Virus record (IMG/VR): IMGVR_UViG_3300044922_000479
Span: 1 to 61,782 of that record
Strand: one strand, 5' to 3'
DNA from: a virus
DNA length: 61,782 bases
Program-made: the position numbers and the translations under genes
Notes under the pieces: model-generated
Database searches by the model: none
Told to the model about the DNA's origin: nothing
The model's input: the letters and a program-made list of their open reading frames with translations, nothing else
Part shown: positions 57,509 to 61,782 of the stretch, piece by piece
Position numbering within the stretch: the stretch's first letter is position 1
Layout of the letters: the number at the start of each line of letters is the position of its first letter

Positions 57509-57669
57509 CCGTTTTTCTCCTCCGCTAAACTTACACAAGCACCGAACCATGCCATGCCGCAAATCACGGCAATGGGCCAATACAGCCACGCAGGCAAGAA
57601 TTCAACTGCCGCTGAAATAACAAATGGCAAAGTGATGATGTGTAGGTACGCTCTTTGTTTCTTGGTCAT
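57505..57669 (-). CDS. 54-aa two-span membrane protein
   Basis: MTKKQRAYLHIITLPFVISA, then AVEFLPAWLYWPIAVICG and MAWFGACVSLAEEKNG: two hydrophobic segments with a short hinge. GAGGAG lies 8 nt before the ATG. ATGA overlaps link it to the genes on each side, which strongly supports it despite its small size. Function unknown; early membrane proteins of phages often act on the host envelope. Confidence 0.7.
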   Translation of the reverse strand: MTKKQRAYLHIITLPFVISAAVEFLPAWLYWPIAVICGMAWFGACVSLAEEKNG

Positions 57670-57905
57670 TTTTTGGACTCCTCATACGCACTGCACTCTT
57701 CCAACCAAATAGGGTCAAAGTTCCACGGCCAATGGAACCAACCCTTCTGCGCAGCACGTGCATTGCCAGAGATCAAAGCCTTGGGCTCCAAGCATTGGAT
57801 GTGATGGGTCATGGGCAAAGGATCGCGGTTCACGCACTTGTGGCAGTTGGGCTTCCATGGCTGCTCAATCTTTTGAATATCTTCTGGAGTATGTTCACGC
57901 CTCAT
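57666..57905 (-). CDS. Small Cys/Trp-rich protein
   Basis: A 79-aa protein. WKPNCHKCVNRDPLPMTHHIQCLEP and GWFHWPWNFDPIWLEECSAYE hold four or five Cys, so a metal site is likely. The pattern is familiar from small phage proteins, with no known function. The ATG at 57905 is preferred over 57914 because AAGG lies 9-10 nt upstream of it. It overlaps the next small gene by 4 nt. Confidence 0.72.
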   Translation of the reverse strand: MRREHTPEDIQKIEQPWKPNCHKCVNRDPLPMTHHIQCLEPKALISGNARAAQKGWFHWPWNFDPIWLEECSAYEESKK

Positions 57906-58065
57906 GATATGCATCCCTTATCTTCATCCGATCAATCATGGCCTGCATGGGATCCACGTCACCCATCAGCACGTCAAGCAGCAACTTGTCCGTTGCCTGA
58001 TAAGCTTTCTCTGTCTTGCCAAGCTTGTATCCCAACTCAAAAAACATCTTTGGATCTTCAGTCAT
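57895..58065 (-). CDS. 56-aa helical protein
   Basis: MTEDPKMFFELGYKLGKTEK, then AYQATDKLLLDVLMGDVD and PMQAMIDRMKIRDAYHEA: a short, all-helical protein. It starts in an ATGA overlap with the stop of the gene at 58062 and ends 11 nt inside the next gene. This tight overlap on both sides supports it. No family is recognised. Confidence 0.65.
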   Translation of the reverse strand: MTEDPKMFFELGYKLGKTEKAYQATDKLLLDVLMGDVDPMQAMIDRMKIRDAYHEA

Positions 58066-58322
58066 ACAACGTTCCTCATCTCTTCAAAATAAATAGGCGC
58101 ATCCTGCTCTATCCGAAAAATCACATCCGGATGCAAAACCCCGCTCAAGTCCACATTGCTGTTAGGCAAGAACACAGAAATTAACGTCCACACCTCCGGA
58201 TAATCCGGCTCCAGTTTCAAACCAGACAGGGGCTCTACCGACCCAACCTCTGCCGGCTCGTACTCAAAAAAGCACTTAAGCGCCAATCCAAGCTCATCAC
58301 ATTCGTACAGGAATTCGTGCAT
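58062..58322 (-). CDS. Small acidic protein
   Basis: An 86-aa acidic protein, MHEFLYECDELGLALKCFFEY, predicted alpha/beta, ending IFRIEQDAPIYFEEMRNVV. No family known to me. It follows the TM protein gene by 3 nt and overlaps the next by 4 nt, so it belongs to the same leftward transcript. The composition resembles small early phage proteins. Confidence 0.68.
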   Translation of the reverse strand: MHEFLYECDELGLALKCFFEYEPAEVGSVEPLSGLKLEPDYPEVWTLISVFLPNSNVDLSGVLHPDVIFRIEQDAPIYFEEMRNVV

Positions 58323-58325
58323 TTG

Positions 58326-58571
58326 TTACCCCACAGTCAAAATTATTAAAAAAGCCACAATCACCGACCCCAACGTTACAGGCCACAAGGGCACAGGACG
58401 ATGGATCGAGGACCATCCCATCAAGGCTGCCTGAACAAGCTCCTCAGACGATGTCATCTCAGGGGCCTTCGGTTGATACAACAAACCAATCTGCACCTTC
58501 CCAGTGTTGTAGGGCGTCAACCGCTGATTGATGCGGTCAACAGAAATGAAATCATGTGCATTAGTGATCAT
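58326..58571 (-). CDS. C-terminally anchored membrane protein
   Basis: An 81-aa protein with a soluble N-terminus (HDFISVDRINQRLTPYNTG...) and a C-terminal hydrophobic segment (WPVTLGSVIVAFLIILTVG, 63-81). A tail-anchored topology is likely. It overlaps the end of the first gene of the operon by 11 nt. Function unknown. Confidence 0.68.
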   Translation of the reverse strand: MITNAHDFISVDRINQRLTPYNTGKVQIGLLYQPKAPEMTSSEELVQAALMGWSSIHRPVPLWPVTLGSVIVAFLIILTVG

Positions 58572-58809
58572 AAGAAGCTCCCATACCTTTTTTGGCCTTC
58601 ATCGCATCGTTGTATGCATGCTCAAAACCCTCCAAAAACTTGTCCAGAGGTACACTCAATTCTGCTGTCAAAATGGCTGAGGAGACAAGGCACGCGAACC
58701 ACGCCTGCGATGGTTTGGCAAAAGTAGTTGCGCAAAAGTTAAGCAAAGTCTGCGCATTGTCCATGATTTGTCCAATGTCTTTATCCGTATCGTCCGGCTT
58801 TTTAGTCAT
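58561..58809 (-). CDS. First gene of the leftward early operon
   Basis: An 82-aa helical protein, MTKKPDDTDKDIGQIMDNAQ..., with NFCATTFAKPSQAWFACLVSSAI and LDKFLEGFEHAYNDAMKAKKG. No function known. The ATG follows an AGAAAGGATAG leader, the same element used by rightward early genes, and a promoter on this strand lies at 58870-58897. It heads a 12-gene operon ending at 54112. Confidence 0.75.
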   Translation of the reverse strand: MTKKPDDTDKDIGQIMDNAQTLLNFCATTFAKPSQAWFACLVSSAILTAELSVPLDKFLEGFEHAYNDAMKAKKGMGASYDH

Positions 58810-58847
58810 GTCACTATCCTTTCTGTGTTAATGAAGTTGTCCGTCTT

Positions 58848-58897
58848 TTTATCTAAGTGGACAGGGTTATTATCATGCTTTTATCTAGTTAGGTCAA
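58848..58897 (-). promoter_or_regulatory. Leftward early promoter with repeated flanking element
   Basis: Read on the minus strand: TTGACC (58897-58892), a 16-nt spacer, TGATAA (58875-58870). TAGATAAAA occurs in the spacer and again just downstream of the -10, a possible operator pair. The shared leader AGAAAGGATAG precedes the ATG at 58809. Confidence 0.6.
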
Positions 58898-59304
58898 TTA
58901 CTTGGAATGTACTAAATCGTAGGGGTTTTCCCTTGGTTTTGGGGTTTTAGTGTGATGTTTTATTGTACTGGGTGGATATACAGTGTGTTTTGGGGGAGGG
59001 GGATTGGACCGCGGACCGAGGGTCAAAAAGGGTGAAAATGGCTCAAAAAGTAATACTAAGGTTTAGGTGCTATAGACCTTTTAGGGGTAAGGTATGTTTT
59101 TTTTTTTATTTTTGTGAGATTTGGCGTAATAGACGTAATGGTGTAAGAACTGAATGAAATCAATACGTTACGAGCATTCGGCAAATTACGTCTGGAGATT
59201 CGATGTAATATTTCTAGGGGGGCTCCGCGAGATGAATTCTGAAAAAATAAAAACACACTACACCCTCCAAAAGTTCTATAGGGAGCCCTGATTGCTTTTG
59301 TTGG

Positions 59305-59333
59305 TTGACTCTTGGGGCGACACTCGTTATACT
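59305..59333 (+). promoter_or_regulatory. Sigma-70-like promoter of the terS region
   Basis: TTGACT (59305-59310), a 17-nt spacer and TATACT (59328-59333): a near-consensus promoter. The first gene starts 25 nt downstream with GGGAG before its ATG. Confidence 0.78.
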
Positions 59334-59358
59334 CGTGGTAGTTCTTTTACGGGAGTTA

Positions 59359-59577
59359 ATGATGGTACACATTGATCAGGGAATAGCCCTGCCAACCAAT
59401 CGATCCAAATACCCTTTTGGGGAAATGGAAGCGGGCGACAGCATCCTGTTTGGCGTGCGCAAGCAAGCTGAAAGCTGCCGAGTGGCTGCCCTTCGTTTCA
59501 CACGAGTGCATCAGCCCAAATGGGTGTTCACGCTGCGCAAGGTGGACAATGGTTGGCGATTGTGGAGAATCAGCTAA
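59359..59577 (+). CDS. Small DUF7303-like protein
   Basis: A 72-aa protein: MMVHIDQGIALPTNRSKYPFGEMEAGDSILFGV..., then FTRVHQPKWVFTLRKVDNGWRLWRIS. The 'KYPF..M..GDS' start and 'VFTLRKV..G.RLWR' end are the pattern of a small phage family that I recall as DUF7303, function unknown. The ATG at 59359 has GGGAG just upstream; the longer frame would start inside the promoter. The stop overlaps the next ATG (TAATG). Confidence 0.75.
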   Translation: MMVHIDQGIALPTNRSKYPFGEMEAGDSILFGVRKQAESCRVAALRFTRVHQPKWVFTLRKVDNGWRLWRIS

Positions 59578-60245
59578 TGGCCAAGAAAGACGTCTACAAC
59601 GTTCCACCGGTTATGCCGGACAAAGCGCGCAAGCGCATGACCACAGAAGTGGCCCCATTGCGTCAGCAGCGCAGGAAGCTCACGCCTAAGGAATGGACCT
59701 TTGTTACCGAGCTTGTGAGTGGGGACGGGCGGGTGACGATGAAAGAGGCTGCTATTCGGGCCGGATACAAGGCCACCAGCGCTTCTGTGATGGCTTGGAA
59801 GCTTACCCACCCTGACATCAATCCGCACGTTGTAGCGGCCATTCAAGCTTATCGTGCTGAATTGGCGTCCAAGTACAACACGTCCTATGAGCGCCATATG
59901 CGCGATTTGCAGGTTATTCGCGATAAAGCTTTGGATGCCGGTGCATTTGCTGCAGCCGTCCAAGCAGAGTATCGTAGAGGCCAAGCCTTGGGAACGATCT
60001 ATGTGGAGCGCAAAGAGATCCGCCATGGCACGATTGACAGCATGAGCAAGGAAGAAGTGCAGCGCAAGCTTGATGAGCTTAAAAAGCTGTATGGTGGCCC
60101 ACCACCTACCGCCTTGATCGATGCGGACACCGGAGTGGTGATTGAAAGTGCAGCACGTGAAAAAGATCCTGAATTCGATGCCGGAGTGGAGCAGCCTCCG
60201 CTTGACATCTTTGAGCGAGATTTGGGGGGATCAGATGACACCTGA
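59577..60245 (+). CDS. terS: Terminase small subunit (probable)
   Basis: A 222-aa protein. The start at 59577 overlaps the previous stop (TAATG); a longer frame would overlap that gene. Residues ~35-80, LTPKEWTFVTELVSGDGRVTMKEAAIRAGYKATSASVMAWKL, resemble the helix-turn-helix region of Terminase_2-type small subunits, which recognise the packaging site. A helical middle and an acidic, probably disordered C-terminus (EKDPEFDAGVEQPPLDIFERD) follow. It lies about 5.3 kb from terL across the join. The assignment rests on motif and absence of another candidate. Confidence 0.72.
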   Translation: MAKKDVYNVPPVMPDKARKRMTTEVAPLRQQRRKLTPKEWTFVTELVSGDGRVTMKEAAIRAGYKATSASVMAWKLTHPDINPHVVAAIQAYRAELASKYNTSYERHMRDLQVIRDKALDAGAFAAAVQAEYRRGQALGTIYVERKEIRHGTIDSMSKEEVQRKLDELKKLYGGPPPTALIDADTGVVIESAAREKDPEFDAGVEQPPLDIFERDLGGSDDT

Positions 60246-60639
60246 AGCTAGGTTTTCGGCGAGGGTGAAAGCCGGCCTTGTCAACTGCAGCATTGAACGC
60301 ATTGAGAATCGCGTTAACCTTGGCATTCCTGATATGTTGGTGGGTGTCGGGGAATACTTTGTTTTGATGGAATTGAAAGTGGTGGCCAAGGGGTTAAAAG
60401 TTGGGCTGCGTCCCCATCAGATTGCCTTCATGACTCGGCATGCTGCCAAGGACAGGCCTTGTTTCATTCTTGTTCTTGACATGGGTAATACACTACGCCC
60501 CTCGACCATTCGTTTGTATCAGGGGAGCGATGCTATGAAATTGGCTGCAGAGGGCATAAAGCTTGAGCCCTTCAAATGTTGGCCATCGCGTGGCATGCCT
60601 TGGGTGGAACTAGAGGAAACCCTAGGTTTAGTAAAATAA
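60235..60639 (+). CDS. VRR-NUC-like PD-(D/E)XK nuclease
   Basis: A 134-aa protein. The ATG at 60235 has GGGGGGAT just upstream and overlaps the terS stop. The core is NRVNLGIPDMLVGVGEYFVLMELKVV: a PD...ELK nuclease signature (Asp, then Glu and Lys), followed by LRPHQIAFMTRH, a typical QxxF helix of VRR-NUC and Holliday-junction-type nucleases. It probably cleaves branched DNA or nicks DNA during packaging or recombination. Co-expression with terS hints at a link with packaging. Confidence 0.82.
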   Translation: MTPEARFSARVKAGLVNCSIERIENRVNLGIPDMLVGVGEYFVLMELKVVAKGLKVGLRPHQIAFMTRHAAKDRPCFILVLDMGNTLRPSTIRLYQGSDAMKLAAEGIKLEPFKCWPSRGMPWVELEETLGLVK

Positions 60640-60652
60640 ATGTAAAAAAGTG

Positions 60653-60690
60653 TTGCAAGGTGTCAAAACCTTGCTATACTGGCGATGCCG
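60653..60690 (+). promoter_or_regulatory. Extended -10 promoter
   Basis: TTGCAA (60653-60658), a 16-nt spacer, TATACT (60675-60680) preceded by TGC. A short GCCGG/CCGGT inverted repeat lies at the predicted start, and AGAAAGAAGAG comes before the ATG at 60728. Confidence 0.78.
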
Positions 60691-60727
60691 GTGCTTGATC
60701 CGGTTCCTTAGAAAGAAGAGAGCAGAT

Positions 60728-60901
60728 ATGAAATTATCAGTTGATTTACTTGACAACGATGTCAAGTCGGCCGTTGTAAACATCGGCAAAAACAGCGGTT
60801 ACGTTGAGGTGTATCTCAGCGGTGGTGATCTTGTTGTGATCGTCTATGACGCCAAGGGCGACATTGTCCATTCCTTCGATACGCCTTGGGGGAAAAAATG
60901 A
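60728..60901 (+). CDS. Small beta-rich early protein
   Basis: A 57-aa protein, MKLSVDLLDNDVKSAVVNIG..., predicted beta-sheet, ending FDTPWGKK. The ATG at 60728 follows the AGAAAGAAGAG leader; a longer frame would begin inside the promoter. It overlaps the next gene by 4 nt (ATGA). No family is recognised. Confidence 0.7.
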   Translation: MKLSVDLLDNDVKSAVVNIGKNSGYVEVYLSGGDLVVIVYDAKGDIVHSFDTPWGKK

Positions 60902-61278
60902 AAAACTTGTCTTTTGATGATGTGGCTTTTCTTGACGTTTATCAGCATGCCGTTGCTGTTGCGTCGCGTGCTGATGTAGTTCGCTTTTTGTCTGCTGATC
61001 CAGATGAGCGCAGCAGCCGAGAATTTTGCGATTCGATGGACGATGTTTATTCGTCAATTGCTGATGCGCATGAGGTTTGGTTTTGCGCTTTGAAGCATGC
61101 CCGAACAAATAAGGGTATGACAGTTGGCAAATTGTCGGCTGCGCTCGCTAATTTGCCGCGAGATTTGCCCGTTTTGATTTGGGATGCCGGCACCCGTTTA
61201 GGGGTTGCTCATATTGACGATAGCTTTATAGAAGACGAATACCCGCGCCTTGAGTTGAACACCGACCGCGACGATTAA
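60898..61278 (+). CDS. Early protein, function unknown
   Basis: A 126-aa acidic protein. The N-terminal two-thirds is helical (FDDVAFLDVYQHAVAVASRADVV...). The C-terminal third, MTVGKLSAALANLPRDLPVLIWDAGTRLGVAHIDD, resembles the short 'L..L..LP.D.PV' segment found in many small phage proteins. ATG at 60898 with GGGGG upstream overlaps the previous stop. Function unknown. Confidence 0.7.
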   Translation: MKNLSFDDVAFLDVYQHAVAVASRADVVRFLSADPDERSSREFCDSMDDVYSSIADAHEVWFCALKHARTNKGMTVGKLSAALANLPRDLPVLIWDAGTRLGVAHIDDSFIEDEYPRLELNTDRDD

Positions 61279-61295
61279 ACCAGAAAGGATAGAAA

Positions 61296-61541
61296 ATGCC
61301 AATTTATAAATATGACGTGTGCTTTCCCAATTCCCAGAGTGTGATCCGCACCTTCCCTTCCCTTACTCGCGCGCGTGACTTTATGCGCTTTATGTCGGCC
61401 GATGACTTGCCCTTTTTGGTTATGCCATGGGATGAAAACAGCATGCCCTTAATTGTGCGACGCGTGAAAACCCCTAGAAAATATCACACAAAAACGGCCG
61501 TTAAAGTTGATATACTAGGCCCCTCACAACAGAAAGGATAG
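61296..61541 (+). CDS. Small early protein
   Basis: An 81-aa basic protein, MPIYKYDVCFPNSQSVIRTFPSLTRARDFMRFMSADDLPF..., predicted alpha/beta. The leader AGAAAGGATAG is just before the ATG. Its 3' end contains the extended -10 promoter of the next gene. No family recognised. Confidence 0.7.
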   Translation: MPIYKYDVCFPNSQSVIRTFPSLTRARDFMRFMSADDLPFLVMPWDENSMPLIVRRVKTPRKYHTKTAVKVDILGPSQQKG

Positions 61542-61546
61542 AGAAA
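61508..61546 (+). promoter_or_regulatory. Extended -10 promoter and leader of the join-spanning gene
   Basis: TGATATACT (61508-61516) is an extended -10 without a clear -35. AGAAAGGATAG follows, and the ATG is at 61547. The promoter is inside the end of the upstream coding sequence. Confidence 0.55.
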
Positions 61547-61782
61547 ATGTTAAAAACCGTACGTATTAGCGCCAACAGCAAAACCGGCCCAATTGCAGTT
61601 ACTTATCGCAGCGGAGAGCATGAGACATATGGCACGTGCCCGACTAGCTGCAGCCTTCACCCCAAAAGTGAAACCGGCACATCACAAATTGATAGCGAAT
61701 ATTTAGCGGCCGTTTTTGATAGCGTCCCGCGTGGTGGCCAAGCTTGGACATATTCGCATTTTGCGGCCGAGGCGCTCCCGCT
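61547..61782 (+). CDS. N-terminal part of join-spanning Cys-rich phage protein (DUF7227-like)
   Basis: This begins the 234-aa protein that continues at base 1 after removing the 127-base overlap. The opening, MLKTVRISANSKTGPIAVTY, is followed by TCPTSC (30-35). The AGAAAGGATAG leader fixes the start. See the entry at 1-596 for the full description. Confidence 0.75.
   Translation, partial: MLKTVRISANSKTGPIAVTYRSGEHETYGTCPTSCSLHPKSETGTSQIDSEYLAAVFDSVPRGGQAWTYSHFAAEALP
61656..61782. repeat. Terminal direct repeat, right copy (circular overlap)
   Basis: Identical to bases 1-127; it represents the same DNA counted twice in a linearised circle. Confidence 0.93.

Larger units (their letters stand above)
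58810..59358. other. Divergent non-coding region, candidate origin or control region
   Basis: These 549 bases separate the leftward operon from the rightward terS region. They contain a leftward promoter (58870-58897) with two TAGATAAAA repeats, G-rich runs (58989-59003), a T12 tract (about 59097-59107), repeated CGTAAT-type hexamers with a 9-bp inverted repeat (59131-59193), and a rightward promoter (59305-59333). No gene is convincing here. Confidence 0.65.

Noticed and set aside
1-61782. tRNA genes, integrase, lysogeny repressor module, RNA polymerase
   Set aside because: I found no cloverleaf with a convincing anticodon stem, no tyrosine or serine recombinase, no CI/Cro-like pair and no single-subunit RNA polymerase. 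A tRNA search program would be needed to exclude a diverged tRNA.

Overview
The window is a complete double-stranded DNA phage genome written as a linear sequence. The first 127 bases (1-127) are repeated exactly at the end (61656-61782), and one open reading frame runs in frame across that join, so the molecule is a closed circle of about 61,655 bp (a circular or circularly permuted genome cut at an arbitrary point). Almost every base is phage-like: terminase, portal, capsid, a short-tail/head-completion set, lysis genes and a replication module. There is no tail tape measure, tail tube or sheath, no integrase and no RNA polymerase. I infer a strictly lytic podovirus-like phage that uses host sigma-70-type promoters. 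The gene style (GroES-like protein, P22 gp4/gp10-like neck proteins, many 'xxGGxx' virion proteins, repeat-built fibres) resembles uncultured aquatic phages. A Gram-negative host such as a freshwater betaproteobacterium is plausible, but the sequence does not prove it.

Layout. Rightward from a divergent regulatory region at 58810-59358: a small gene, a terminase small-subunit candidate and a PD-(D/E)XK nuclease, then a run of small early genes (60728 through the join to 3516). Most of these carry a repeated AGAAAGGATAG or AGAAAGAAGAG leader, and several have their own extended -10 promoter and 5' hairpin. A non-coding block rich in palindromes (3517-3936) separates this region from the late genes: terminase large subunit, lytic transglycosylase/polyvalent protein, portal, GroES-like protein, scaffold, capsid, neck proteins, and three fibre-like proteins built of modules of six repeats. 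They are followed by a glycosyltransferase, a holin/endolysin cassette, a P22 gp10-like protein and four large probable ejection proteins. This run ends at a strong terminator at 44960.

The replication and metabolism half has three operons. A leftward pair (47111 to 44971) encodes an SNF2-type helicase and a RecB/Cas4-like nuclease. A rightward operon (47202-54111) encodes a single-strand-binding-like protein, an archaeo-eukaryotic type primase, a UvrD-like helicase and a family A DNA polymerase. A leftward operon (58809 to 54112) has mostly very small overlapping genes (zinc-ribbon proteins, glutaredoxin, a second glycosyltransferase, an HTH protein) and ends with a GIY-YIG protein placed stop-to-stop against the polymerase.

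The most unusual signals are: (i) a 29-bp G-rich repeat, part of a larger duplicated element, bracketing a three-gene cassette; (ii) four palindromes or hairpins in 123 bp upstream of terL; (iii) the 6 / 6+6 / 6+6 repeat architecture of the fibres; (iv) a short helix-like motif shared by the scaffold C-terminus and two early regulatory-type proteins; (v) a join-spanning Cys-rich protein whose motifs appear in permuted order; and (vi) modular promoter-hairpin-leader units.
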